Source: Pontibacter burrus
GTDB lineage: Bacteria; Bacteroidota; Bacteroidia; Cytophagales; Hymenobacteraceae
Length of the DNA: 64,000 nt
Assembly (NCBI RefSeq): GCF_010686685.1
Contig: NZ_JAAGWD010000005.1
Coordinates: forward strand, 124,001 to 188,000
Direction: 5' to 3'
Positions 1 through 8,247 of this stretch are shown one piece after another. A program made the translations under genes and the position numbers. Position 1 is the stretch's first letter; each line of letters begins with the position of its first letter. The notes below the pieces were generated by a model, which was not told the origin of the DNA, ran no database searches, and saw only the letters and a program-made list of their open reading frames with translations.

Positions 1-521
1 TAGCCAACGGACAGCTCACCGAGAAATATGAATTTAACACATTCGACTCAACACAGGTAGGCAAATCCAAAACCGGTAAATCCACTCTAAAGAGCAATAC
101 ATGGCAGACCACCGGCCTTGGGCAACAAAACAGAACCGAGAACTGGGAAAAAGTGAACGAAACAAAGGCAGGCTCTCCGCTGGCAGGAACCTGGCGCATA
201 ACAGGGCGCGAGCAAAACGGGCAGATGAACACCATGCGGCCAGGCCCCCGCAAAACGCTGAAGGTACTTTCCGGCACACGTTTCCAGTGGATCGCCTTTA
301 ACTCAGAAACCGGCGAATTTTCCGGAACGGGAGGCGGTACTTACACTGCTAAAGACGGAAAATATACCGAAAATATCGAGTTCTTTTCCCGCGACTCCAG
401 CCGGGTAGGCATGCAGCTGTCGTTTAACTTCGAAGTAAGAAATGGCAAGTGGCACCACAGCGGCCAGAGCAGCACTGGCAAGCCTGTTAACGAGATATGG
501 GAACGCATTGCCGGTAACTAG
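1..521 (+). CDS. lipocalin-like secreted/membrane protein, 5' partial
   Basis: The frame is open from the first base of the window and ends at TAG 519-521, leaving about 172 residues of a C-terminus. It contains what look like two related beta-rich modules. The second begins near the GTWRITGRE segment and carries the pattern FSGTGGGTYTAKDGKYTE, which in Bacteroidota secreted lipocalin-like (DUF4488-like) proteins is a recurring strand-turn-strand signature. The C-terminus WHHSGQSSTGKPVNEIWERI is typical of that family. An internal ATG at 153 would begin inside the fold, so it is not the real start. Function is unknown; the family assignment is by eye. Confidence 0.6.
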   Translation, partial: ANGQLTEKYEFNTFDSTQVGKSKTGKSTLKSNTWQTTGLGQQNRTENWEKVNETKAGSPLAGTWRITGREQNGQMNTMRPGPRKTLKVLSGTRFQWIAFNSETGEFSGTGGGTYTAKDGKYTENIEFFSRDSSRVGMQLSFNFEVRNGKWHHSGQSSTGKPVNEIWERIAGN

Positions 522-546
522 CATCAACTATAGTTACACCAGAAAC

Positions 547-577
547 AAGCAGCTTTTCCTCGGGGGGAAGGCTGCTT
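547..577 (+). terminator. probable terminator of the lipocalin-like gene
   Basis: Inverted repeat AAGCAGC (547-553) / GCTGCTT (571-577) with further partial pairing inside, followed by ATTACTTTTT. It lies 26 bases after the stop and just before the converging DUF488 stop, so it may serve both strands. Confidence 0.5.
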
Positions 578-578
578 A

Positions 579-1097
579 TTACTTTTTCTCCATGCCATGT
601 TGCTGCAGGTAAGCTGCGGTGTAAGGGTGTTCTGTAGCTACTTCCTCCTTCATTATGTGCATTACAAGCCAGCCCTCTTCCTTCAGGCAATCCGAGATGA
701 TGGCCCTGTGGCAACGCCACCAGACTGCCTCTGAGCACATATAAGCCGTACGTTTTTCCTGGGCTAGATCCTTCAACGCCTCTAGTGCATTCCTGAATTC
801 TGCTGTCTCCGAATAATCGGCATACCCCCTGAACGATTCACTTCTCCAGATGGTATTATGAGAATCTGGTCTGGGTTTGCGGCGCCCGCCTAACGCTGTG
901 AAGGGTGTATAATTTATGCCCGCTGCGGGCAGGTATTCTTCCAGCGCCTCTGCGTTAAAATGCGGGTATTTCCGGGAGCCCGGGTAGCGGCGCACATCTG
1001 CCAGCACTTCTATCCCGAAGGATTGTAATGCCTGAATAACTTCTTCGGGGCTGCGGGTAGAGTGGCCAAAGGTCCATATAGTTTGTTGAGCTGTCAT
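579..1097 (-). CDS. DUF488 family protein
   Basis: 172 residues, the usual size for DUF488. Family marks are visible: GHSTRSPEE at the N-terminus (about 11-19), LADVRRYPGSRKYPHFN (about 33-49), and a C-terminal CSEAVWWRCHRAIISD (about 121-136) matching the conserved Cys...CHR signature. The family is cytosolic, widespread and without an agreed biochemical role. It stands alone between the converging lipocalin-like gene and the DoxX-like gene. The start ATG at 1097 gives a family-typical N-terminus. Confidence 0.9.
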   Translation of the reverse strand: MTAQQTIWTFGHSTRSPEEVIQALQSFGIEVLADVRRYPGSRKYPHFNAEALEEYLPAAGINYTPFTALGGRRKPRPDSHNTIWRSESFRGYADYSETAEFRNALEALKDLAQEKRTAYMCSEAVWWRCHRAIISDCLKEEGWLVMHIMKEEVATEHPYTAAYLQQHGMEKK

Positions 1098-1208
1098 ATT
1101 TTTGTATTAGCCCTTATACCTACGATAACCTGCAGATTAGTATACTTAAACGACAGGGTTTGCCCAGACACGTGCTCCGGAACTATAGCTCAGGCCCAAA
1201 ACCAAACC

Positions 1209-1250
1209 GCAGCGCCGGTGCCGGCGCTATGATGCCGGAACGGGCGCTGC
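1209..1250 (-). terminator. nested GC-rich inverted repeats, probable terminator of DoxX-like gene
   Basis: GCAGCGCC (1209-1216) pairs with GGCGCTGC (1243-1250), and a second overlapping repeat AGCGCC/GGCGCT lies inside. It sits 33 bases beyond the stop of the minus-strand DoxX-like gene, and the minus strand then reads GGTTTGGTTTT, a weak T-rich tail. Confidence 0.4.
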
Positions 1251-1282
1251 AGTAAGGTATTCTATGGTTTTTATTGTCTTAC

Positions 1283-1705
1283 TTAAACTCTTTCGTCAGG
1301 CAGCAGCATATAAAGCGAGAATGCCCCGATTGCCATAACAAGGTCACGAACAGCCACATCGAAGTACTGCCCGGAGATCAGCAGGTTAATGGCAATACCT
1401 ACCAGCCAGAACGCTACGATCAGCGAGCCTATCTTAGGCCTGATCAGGACCAGCACACCGGCAATGATCTCGATTACCCCAACAATACTCATAAAAGTAC
1501 CGACACTGAAAGGTAGAATATCAGCCACAGCCGGGGCAAGGTATTTATTCCAGTTGGTGAGCAGGTGTGTGTATTTGTCCAGCCCTGCTACTATAGGCAC
1601 AATGCCGTAAGTATATTTCAGCAGGTTAATGGCAGTGGTCAGGCGGTCGTATGAGGGGCGCTCGGCCCTGTGCATGCCTGTTGATGTTGATGCGATAGTT
1701 CCCAT
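1283..1705 (-). CDS. DoxX-like small integral membrane protein
   Basis: 140 residues with four hydrophobic segments (roughly 38-58, 66-88, 90-108, 118-135) and a positively charged N-terminal tail. The segments TYGIVPIVAGLDKYTHLLTNW and GVIEIIAGVLVLIRPKIG resemble the DoxX/DoxD four-helix membrane fold. Biochemical role is unknown. It is divergent from the ECF sigma factor at 1852, with about 146 bases between the starts that must hold both promoters, so the sigma factor could act here; this is inference from arrangement only. Confidence 0.7.
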   Translation of the reverse strand: MGTIASTSTGMHRAERPSYDRLTTAINLLKYTYGIVPIVAGLDKYTHLLTNWNKYLAPAVADILPFSVGTFMSIVGVIEIIAGVLVLIRPKIGSLIVAFWLVGIAINLLISGQYFDVAVRDLVMAIGAFSLYMLLPDERV

Positions 1706-1851
1706 GATGTTGTCCTCCTCTTTTAAAGTTAATTCTGATGATTAGATGATTGTGCAGGAAAAACGTTACACTAAATGTAACCAACTGGTTTTCAGAGCAT
1801 CTAACCAGCAAATAAATACTTACAAAACAAGCTAATTATTATCACAAAGCC

Positions 1852-2532
1852 ATGAAACAATTAACTGCAACAAACTATACAGAACTTACCGATGCGGAGG
1901 TGGTGACACGCGTGCTCGCCGGCGAGGTAGCGTTGTATGAACTGCTGATGCGGCGGCATAACCAGAAACTGTACCGCGTGGTTCGCAGCTACCTGAAGCA
2001 GGAACAGGAAGTAGAAGATGTGATGCAGGACACCTACCTGAAGGCATTCGAAAAGCTTTACCAGTTCCGCAGCGATGCCCTGTTCTCTACCTGGCTTATC
2101 CGCATAGGCATTAACAACGCGCTGGCACGGCTGCGCGAGCAGAAAAAGCTCTCGACCGGCAAGTTACTGCTGGACCAGCCGGATGATTTCTCTCACCTGT
2201 TAAACCAAACCAACCCGATGAACCCCGAGCAATTAGCCATACGGCAGGAAATTAAAGAGCTGCTGGAAAAAGCCATAGACGGCATACCAGCCCGGTACCG
2301 GATCGTGTATACACTACGCGAAATAGAAGACATGTCCATCCAGCAGATAACAGAATGCCTGGACCTGACAGAAAGCAACGTGAAGGTTCGGCTGCACCGG
2401 GCAAAAGCCATGCTTAAGGAAAGCTTGTTTAAATTGTCGGTTAACCGGGAGGTTTTTGAGTTCGGAAACAAACGCTGCGATGCACTGGCGGAACGGGTAC
2501 TGAACGCGCTACCTCCGGACCGTGCAGCCTGA
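1852..2532 (+). CDS. RNA polymerase sigma factor, ECF/sigma-70 family
   Basis: 226 residues. Sigma region 2 spans about 25-95, with YLKQEQEVEDVMQDTYLKAF and the -10-recognition stretch FSTWLIRIGINNALARLRE. Region 4 spans about 135-190, with IPARYRIVYTLREIEDMSIQQI and the helix-turn-helix TESNVKVRLHRAKAML. A tail of about 35 residues follows and contains one Cys. No anti-sigma gene is adjacent; the next genes on this strand are unrelated. The stop TGA at 2530-2532 shares its last base with a copy of the AACTATAGTT palindrome. Confidence 0.93.
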   Translation: MKQLTATNYTELTDAEVVTRVLAGEVALYELLMRRHNQKLYRVVRSYLKQEQEVEDVMQDTYLKAFEKLYQFRSDALFSTWLIRIGINNALARLREQKKLSTGKLLLDQPDDFSHLLNQTNPMNPEQLAIRQEIKELLEKAIDGIPARYRIVYTLREIEDMSIQQITECLDLTESNVKVRLHRAKAMLKESLFKLSVNREVFEFGNKRCDALAERVLNALPPDRAA

Positions 2533-2678
2533 ACTATAGTTTGCTACCAAACCAGCAGTTAGCTATAGTTTAAGAACAAAGCGGTAACAAAAAGGCTGCT
2601 ATGTTACGCTCAAATCAGGGCTTTATTATATAACGGTAAAGCTTTAGGGCAGCTATTTTATAGTTCAAAAGGCGGGGC

Positions 2679-2686
2679 TACCTTTG
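2679..2686 (+). promoter_or_regulatory. TAnnTTTG-type -7 element (TACCTTTG)
   Basis: This matches the Bacteroidota housekeeping -7 consensus TAnnTTTG. There is no coding sequence downstream on this strand before the hairpin at 2734, so if used it would make a short untranslated RNA. No clear -33 TTTG was seen. Confidence 0.35.
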
Positions 2687-2691
2687 GCATA

Positions 2692-2764
2692 AGGTGTTAA
2701 TAATTAGTGTAAGAAGTTAGTTTGTTGTACATCAGAAAGGCGCTGCCGCAGGTGGCGCCTTTCT
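2692..2764 (+). ncRNA. candidate small RNA between converging genes
   Basis: A TAnnTTTG element at 2679-2686 predicts transcription from about 2692. The transcript would run some 73 nt and end in a stable hairpin (2734-2764) followed by TGTTTG. No ORF fits. The hairpin may simply be a terminator for the neighbours. Confidence 0.25.
2734..2764. terminator. 10-bp-stem hairpin between converging genes
   Basis: AGAAAGGCGC (2734-2743) pairs perfectly with GCGCCTTTCT (2755-2764). It starts 9 bases past the minus-strand DUF4136 gene and also faces transcription from the sigma factor gene. Neither side has a long T run. Confidence 0.5.
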
Positions 2765-2772
2765 GTTTGCTA

Positions 2773-3318
2773 CTACGGAATTTGCTGCAGCAGTTTCTGC
2801 ACCCCCTCGCTGATGCGTTTCTGTATTTTCGGGGTATTATTCTCCGGTAAAACGCCTTCTGCAGCGCCCTGCCAAACCAGCTTGTTTGTAGCATTATCAA
2901 CCAAGTGCAACGAGAGCGTGCCCTGCTTATAGTTGTTCACCACCACTTCTTCGCTTTTCCAGGTGTAGCGGCGCTGCCCGATGTAGTAGGGTGCATCACT
3001 CCCGTACCTGGTTTCGCGGGTCTGCACCTTACTGGCCACCACCAATCCCAGGTTTATTTTCAGTTCCGGATCGGAAGAACTTTGCTTTAGCCCGCGCTGC
3101 TCCAGTTGCCGGGCAATTTCCTGGCGCAGAAAGTCCAGCTGCGGCGCATAAGCCTCCAGTGCATCACCACCGGTTTCTACTTCATAAAAATCAAACGTGC
3201 TATAGTTGCTTAACCTGAAGCCTTCATCTGCCTTGGTATCCAGCACGCGTATAGAGGAGCATCCGGCCAGCAGTATTGTCAGCCAGCATAGTGCTATAGT
3301 TGCAATTCGTATTGTCAT
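2773..3318 (-). CDS. DUF4136 domain lipoprotein
   Basis: 181 residues with a lipoprotein signal: charged start MTIRIA, hydrophobic core, lipobox LLAGC with Cys about residue 20. The rest matches DUF4136: an early YSTFDFYEVE segment, the middle RQEIARQLEQRGL helix followed by SDPELKINLGLVV, the RRYTWKSEE strand, and the end LVDNATNKLVWQGAAEG. Family members are envelope lipoproteins of unknown role. It is a single gene, convergent with the sigma factor. Confidence 0.88.
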   Translation of the reverse strand: MTIRIATIALCWLTILLAGCSSIRVLDTKADEGFRLSNYSTFDFYEVETGGDALEAYAPQLDFLRQEIARQLEQRGLKQSSSDPELKINLGLVVASKVQTRETRYGSDAPYYIGQRRYTWKSEEVVVNNYKQGTLSLHLVDNATNKLVWQGAAEGVLPENNTPKIQKRISEGVQKLLQQIP

Positions 3319-3427
3319 ATATCCGGCGTGTTAATTCTCTTTCAATTTTATACGCCGCCGGTTTTGCCCGGTTAAAATAATTACTGGCTCCACGTTGGCA
3401 TCTGATACACTATACTAAAAACAGGCT

Positions 3428-3435
3428 TAAATTTG
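3428..3435 (+). promoter_or_regulatory. TAnnTTTG promoter element for acyl-CoA ligase
   Basis: TAAATTTG, an exact match to the Bacteroidota -7 consensus, about 73 bases before the ATG at 3509. This predicts a leader of about 65 nt. Confidence 0.5.
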
Positions 3436-3508
3436 CAGGTACAACAGCTGCTTTAAATGCGCGTAAGTGTGTACAGTGGCTGCTCCCAGGAAAGCCATGT
3501 GAAGAGAA

Positions 3509-5323
3509 ATGACAACGACACCCACGACCCCAGGCCACGAGCCTAAAAGATTATTTGACTGCCTGCCCTACCAGCTACACCATTTTCCGCTGGATGATAT
3601 GATGGCCGCAAAAGAAAACGGCGAATGGCGCAGTTATAGCACGCGCGTAGTACAGGAAAAAGCAGATCAGTTAAGTGCAGGCCTGCTACACCTGGGTATC
3701 ACCCGCGCCGATGGCACGATAGAGAACCGCGATAAGATTGCCATCATCAGCCAGAACTGCCCCGAGTGGATGCTTGCCGACCTGGCCATACAGCAGATAG
3801 GTGCGGTATCGGTGCCGGTTTACCCGAACATCAACAACAACGAGCTACAGTTTATATTGCAGGATGCCGGCGTAAAAATAGCATTTGTAGGCGATAAATC
3901 CCTGTACCGCAAACTGGAAGCTATACAGGAACAACTGCCGGAGCTAAAGCTGATCTATACTTTTAAGCCAGTTGACTATGTGCCGAGCTGGACAGAGCTC
4001 CTGACAGAAGTTACCCCAACTATAAAAACTGAACTGGAAACGCTTAGAGCGCAGGTGCAGGAGCAGGATGTTGCAACGATACTTTATACATCCGGCACCA
4101 CCGGCATACCCAAAGGCGTAATGCTGACGCACCGCAACATTCTGAGCAATGTGTTCGGCAGCGCTAAAATTATTCAGGAGATCGGTGTGCAGGGCAAGAG
4201 AGCGCTTAGTTTTCTGCCCCTGAACCACGCATTCGAGCGCATGGCTACTTACTGCCTCTTCTACTCCGGCACTTCCATTTACTACGCCGAAAGCATGGAC
4301 AAAATAGCCATAAACCTGCGCGAAGTAAAACCGGTGCTGTTTACCACAGTACCCCGCCTGCTCGAAAAAGTGTACGAAGGCATTTTGGCGAAAGGAAAAG
4401 AGCTGAAAGGCATTAAACGAGCACTGTTTTTCTGGGCTTTGAAGCTGGCTGAACGTTTCGAGATCAATACACCTAAAAGCCTGGACTACAGGTTGCAGTT
4501 AGCCCTTGCCGATAAGCTGATCTTCAGTAAATGGCGTGAGGCGCTGGGTGGCGAGGTGAAAGCAGTTATTACAGGCGCCGCCGCCTGCCAGATCCGTTTG
4601 CTGAAAGTATTCACCGCTGCCGGTATTGTGATACAGGAAGGATATGGTCTTACTGAAGCATCCCCGATCATAAGCGGAAACCGGTACAGCGAGAAGAACC
4701 GGATGTTTGGCACAGTTGGCCCATTACTCGATGGTGTGGAGGTTAAAATTGCGGAAGACGGCGAAATACTTTGCAAAGGCCCCAACGTAATGCTGGGCTA
4801 CTATAAACGCCCCGACCTGACTGCCGAAGTAATGGATGGCGAATGGCTGCGTACCGGTGACATTGGTAAAATGATAGATGGGAAATTCCTGAAGATTACC
4901 GACCGCAAAAAAGAGCTCTTTAAAACCAGTGGCGGCAAGTACGTGGCGCCGCAGCCCATCGAAAATAAAATGGTGGAAAGCGACTGGATAGAGCAGATTA
5001 TGGTGGTTGGTGAAAACCAGAAATTTGTGAGCGCACTGGTAGTACCTGCATTTCAGGCAGTAAAAACCTGGTACAACAACCAGGGAAAACCCTACCCCGG
5101 TGACCAGGCCATTACGCAGGACAAACAGATCAAGGCGCTCATCCGTGAGGCGATCAACAAGTACAACAAAGACTTTAACCCTGTAGAGCAGGTGAAGAAG
5201 TTTGTACTGATGCCTTACCAGTTTACAATTGAGAACGGTGAGCTAACTCCTACACTCAAGCTGAAACGCAAGGTAATCGTGCAGAAATACGAAAGCATGA
5301 TCGGCTCGATGTACGCCAATTAA
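3509..5323 (+). CDS. long-chain fatty acid--CoA ligase (AMP-forming)
   Basis: 604 residues, the normal size of Bacteroidota long-chain acyl-CoA synthetases. The P-loop-like adenylation motif YTSGTTGIPKGVMLTHRN lies at about 191-208, GYGLTEASP at about 378, GDIGKM then DRKKELFKTSGGKYVAPQPI at about 450-483, and the C-terminal swivel domain ends in LKLKRKVI. It activates long-chain fatty acids to acyl-CoA through an acyl-AMP for beta-oxidation or lipid synthesis, probably at the inner membrane. It stands alone behind a TAnnTTTG promoter and converges on the M1 peptidase. Confidence 0.95.
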   Translation: MTTTPTTPGHEPKRLFDCLPYQLHHFPLDDMMAAKENGEWRSYSTRVVQEKADQLSAGLLHLGITRADGTIENRDKIAIISQNCPEWMLADLAIQQIGAVSVPVYPNINNNELQFILQDAGVKIAFVGDKSLYRKLEAIQEQLPELKLIYTFKPVDYVPSWTELLTEVTPTIKTELETLRAQVQEQDVATILYTSGTTGIPKGVMLTHRNILSNVFGSAKIIQEIGVQGKRALSFLPLNHAFERMATYCLFYSGTSIYYAESMDKIAINLREVKPVLFTTVPRLLEKVYEGILAKGKELKGIKRALFFWALKLAERFEINTPKSLDYRLQLALADKLIFSKWREALGGEVKAVITGAAACQIRLLKVFTAAGIVIQEGYGLTEASPIISGNRYSEKNRMFGTVGPLLDGVEVKIAEDGEILCKGPNVMLGYYKRPDLTAEVMDGEWLRTGDIGKMIDGKFLKITDRKKELFKTSGGKYVAPQPIENKMVESDWIEQIMVVGENQKFVSALVVPAFQAVKTWYNNQGKPYPGDQAITQDKQIKALIREAINKYNKDFNPVEQVKKFVLMPYQFTIENGELTPTLKLKRKVIVQKYESMIGSMYAN

Positions 5324-5341
5324 AGTACTCCGAAGTCAGAA

Positions 5342-5390
5342 AGCCGGCATAGTTGCCTATAGTTTTAAACTATAGGCAGCCATGCCAGCT
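5342..5390. terminator. bidirectional hairpin built around CTATAG palindromes
   Basis: TGCCTATAGTTT (5354-5365) pairs with AAACTATAGGCA (5367-5378), and outer arms GGCAT (5346-5350) / ATGCC (5382-5386) extend the stem. It lies between the converging acyl-CoA ligase and M1 peptidase stops. The stem core is two copies of the dispersed (A)ACTATAG(TT) motif in opposite orientation. Confidence 0.55.
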
Positions 5391-5445
5391 TTGTATTTCA
5401 CATTGTCAGAACCGGTATCTATAGCCGGTTAAAATAAACTATAGT

Positions 5446-7134
5446 TTATGCAGCAGTAGCCTCAGATGCTTCTATGTAAAAATTCGGATCTGCCTGCACC
5501 GTAGCATTCTTTTTCAGGCCCTTCAGCTCTTTCCATTCGGTAGTTGGTTCCAACCATTTTTCCTGGCCGTTTATCATCACACGCACCGGCATATCAAAGC
5601 CATCCACCGTGTTAGTCCAACGGTATTTCAGCTTTTTGCCGTTTACCTGGTACTCCAGTTTCGGGATGCGTACGTCGCGCAGGTATTGGTCAAAAAACGG
5701 TTTCAGTTCGCGCCCGGTGTGCTGGCTTAGGTAATCTTCTATTTGTTGAGTAGTAACTGTCTGGTGGTAGAAATCCTTGTTGAGGCCACGCAGAATGCCA
5801 CGCCATTTTTCATCGTTGTTCACGATCTGGCGCAGCGTGTGCAGCATGTTACCACCTTTATAGTACATATCGCCCGAGCCGCTGCGGTTTACATTATAAA
5901 TACCAATAATCGGTTTGTCGTTTCTGATGTTCTGGCGCGTTCCAATCACATACTCACTACTCGCCTGTTTGCCATAGTGGTAATCAAGGAACAGGTTTTC
6001 TGAGTAATTGGTAAAGCTTTCGTGAATCCACATATCAGCCACATCCTTGTTGGTGATGTTGTTGGCAAACCATTCGTGGCCAGCTTCGTGGATAATGATA
6101 AAGTCGAATTTAAGGCCCCAGCCCGAGCCGCTCAGGTCGCGCCCGCGGTAGCCGTTTTGGTAGCCATTGCCATACGTTACGGCACTCTGGTGCTCCATGC
6201 CCAGGTAAGGCACTTCCACCAGTTTAAAGCCATCTTCATAAAACGGATAAGGACCAAACCAATGCTCAAATGCCTGCAACATGCGCTTGGCATCCTTAAA
6301 CTGCACTTTTGCCTTTTCCAGGTTCTCACGCAGTACATAATAGTCGCAATCCAGCGTGCCCTTCTCTCCTTCGTACTTCTCACCAAAGTGCACATAATCA
6401 CCCACACTCAGGTTCACGCCATAGTTGTTTATCGGGTTATTGACAAACCAGTGGAAGGTTCTTGTACCATCATTGTGCGGCTCTATGCCACGCAGCCTTC
6501 CGTTCGACACATCCGTCAGGTTTTCGGGTACGCGTACACTTATCTGCATGCTGTCGGGCTCGTCGTACATGTGGTCTTTGCAGGGCCACCAGATGCTGGC
6601 ACCAGAGCCTTGGTTTGAGTTAGCGATGAATGGCAGGCCGTTGCTGTCCTTTGTCCAGGTAATGCCCCCGGTCCATGGTGGATTGGTGCTTACTATTGGT
6701 TTGCCGCCATAAAATACCTCCAGCTTATTCTGGGCACCGGCGCGCTGCGTTGCTGCCAGCTGAATAAAATAAGCATTGCCATCGCGCTTAAAAGTGAGCT
6801 CCTTTCCATCCTGCACTATCTTCTGTATCGCCATCGGCTCCTGCAGGTCTATCTGCATTACCTTATTGGGCTCCAGTACTTTGTAGTGGATAACATTGCT
6901 GCCTTTTATAGTGCTGTCAGCTGGATTCACCTGCACTTTCAGGTGGTAATAGGTAAGATCCCACCAGGCACGTTCCGGGGTTATGGAGCCTCGTAGGGTA
7001 TCCTGCCGTGTAAACTGCCTGGTTTGTGCTTCGGTAGTGGTAGCTGCAGCCAGGCCAAGCAGTAGTGCTAAGGCAAATACATAGTTTCTGTAGTGTAGCA
7101 TGCGTGTTGTTTTGATGATCTTCTTATTTGCCAT
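5446..7134 (-). CDS. M1 family metallopeptidase (aminopeptidase N-like), secreted
   Basis: 562 residues. A signal peptide is visible: hydrophobic YVFALALLLGLAAATT then TEAQ. The N-terminal beta domain (about 40-250) resembles the M1 fold. The zinc site HEAGHEWFANN is at about 350, and a second site WIHESFTNYSE follows roughly 20 residues later and gives the third zinc ligand, Glu. The GAMEN-like region reads YLGMEHQSAV. It would cleave N-terminal residues from peptides in the periplasm or outside. An alternative start at the internal MLHYRNYVF (about 7101) would also give a signal peptide. The stop at 5446-5448 overlaps an AACTATAGTT copy by one base. Confidence 0.93.
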   Translation of the reverse strand: MANKKIIKTTRMLHYRNYVFALALLLGLAAATTTEAQTRQFTRQDTLRGSITPERAWWDLTYYHLKVQVNPADSTIKGSNVIHYKVLEPNKVMQIDLQEPMAIQKIVQDGKELTFKRDGNAYFIQLAATQRAGAQNKLEVFYGGKPIVSTNPPWTGGITWTKDSNGLPFIANSNQGSGASIWWPCKDHMYDEPDSMQISVRVPENLTDVSNGRLRGIEPHNDGTRTFHWFVNNPINNYGVNLSVGDYVHFGEKYEGEKGTLDCDYYVLRENLEKAKVQFKDAKRMLQAFEHWFGPYPFYEDGFKLVEVPYLGMEHQSAVTYGNGYQNGYRGRDLSGSGWGLKFDFIIIHEAGHEWFANNITNKDVADMWIHESFTNYSENLFLDYHYGKQASSEYVIGTRQNIRNDKPIIGIYNVNRSGSGDMYYKGGNMLHTLRQIVNNDEKWRGILRGLNKDFYHQTVTTQQIEDYLSQHTGRELKPFFDQYLRDVRIPKLEYQVNGKKLKYRWTNTVDGFDMPVRVMINGQEKWLEPTTEWKELKGLKKNATVQADPNFYIEASEATAA

Positions 7135-7191
7135 ACCTTACCTAAGGCAGACATAATCAAGGTAATATTCTCAAAATATACCAGATCATCA

Positions 7192-7216
7192 AACAAAAAG
7201 CCAGCGGGTGCTGGCT
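7192..7216 (-). terminator. intrinsic terminator for the 58-residue ORF
   Basis: AGCCAGC (7199-7205) / GCTGGCT (7210-7216). Read on the minus strand it is followed by TTTTTGTTTG. It lies 11 bases beyond the stop of the small gene at 7228-7404. Confidence 0.6.
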
Positions 7217-7227
7217 AAAACTGTCAA

Positions 7228-7404
7228 TTATTCTTCGCGCTTCTGCAATGCGCCATATAAAACAGGACTAAAGAACCGGAGATTCTCCAGAATACAGGTC
7301 ATGCCATAAAATTTTTCAGGGTCGATCTCGGAATGCTCGGCCATGGCAGCAATAATATCATCGAGCGCTGCAGCATACCTGTTATCAAATTCTTCCTGTG
7401 TCAT
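7228..7404 (-). CDS. small conserved-looking protein, 58 residues, unknown function
   Basis: A short ORF reading MTQEEFDNRYAAALDDIIAA, then an acidic segment containing EHSEIDPEKFYGMTC and ending GALQKREE. It is predicted to be helical and cytosolic, with one Cys. Support for coding comes from its own terminator directly downstream, codon usage like its neighbours, and the lack of any other gene here. It could be a small operon member with the M1 peptidase gene in opposite order or independent. No family was recognised. Confidence 0.5.
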   Translation of the reverse strand: MTQEEFDNRYAAALDDIIAAMAEHSEIDPEKFYGMTCILENLRFFSPVLYGALQKREE

Positions 7405-7488
7405 CAGCTGTAGAGTATCCTATAGTTAACCCCAAACTTAGGCATATAATTTCATAATAGGCTGCTTCTTTACTCCCTTTCCACATCT

Positions 7489-8108
7489 TTCGCCTACATT
7501 TCTGCAGAACTGAAAACGGGCCGGCGTGGCATGGCTACAGCGCTGCTGGCTGGTATTCTCATCATCACGCTGGTGTATATCCTGGTAAACATGTCATTGC
7601 TTAAAGTACCGGTTTAGATGGTATGGCCACTTCTGAGGTTGTGGCAGGCGACCTGATGCAGGTTACCCTCAGGGAAGGCGGTGTGGTGCTGATCGAGGTA
7701 CTGGTGGCTATTTCGGCGGTTATGTCTGCTAAAGCTACCAACTACGCACTTGGCCGCGATCTTTCTGTGTCCGGGGCGTTGGGTAAATGGAAAAAACGTA
7801 CATCATCTCCGGTAAATGCCTTTCTGGTGCAGGTCGCTATCTCACTGGCATTGGTCTGTCTGGGCTTTTTCACCTGTAACGGCTTCGAAACTATAGTTGA
7901 ATACACGGCATCTGTTTTCTGGTACTTTTTACTACTAGTTGGCATTGCCTTGTTTGTGCTAAGCCGCAAAGACCCGAACCTCGAACGTCCTTTCCGAGTG
8001 CCGCTTTATCCTGTGTTGCCGCTGGTATGTTGCCTTACAAGCGCTTATCTTTTTTACTCCAGCCTGATGTATACCGGCTTTGGTGCTATGGTTGGCATCA
8101 CGGTTTAG
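7489..8108 (+). pseudogene. remnant of an APC-superfamily amino-acid permease
   Basis: The first part reads FAYISAELKTGRRGMATALL, as in the middle of APC permeases (the GEMKNPRR-type loop before a helix), and stops at TAG 7615. A different frame then continues with GLDGMATSEVVAGDLM and the C-terminal half (ATG 7623 to 8108, four to five hydrophobic helices; KRTSSPVNAFLVQ is a typical permease loop; DPNLERPFRVPLYP is typical near the C-terminus). The first 200 or more residues are missing and one frameshift is present, so no full transporter can be made. It lies beside a CysN fragment in a decayed region. Confidence 0.7.
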
Positions 8109-8247
8109 CAGCCGGTATTCTGTTGCTGCTTGCTTTGCCAGCGCAGCCAGGCATTGCAAGCCCACCCAGGTCAACTATAGATTGATCAAAGGAAACAATA
8201 AAAACCTATCTTATTTTACATAATTTACACACTATAGACTCAAAGCT

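Noticed and set aside
6022..6618. 198-codon ORF opposite the M1 peptidase
   Set aside because: Lies fully inside a well-supported gene on the other strand; no family features.
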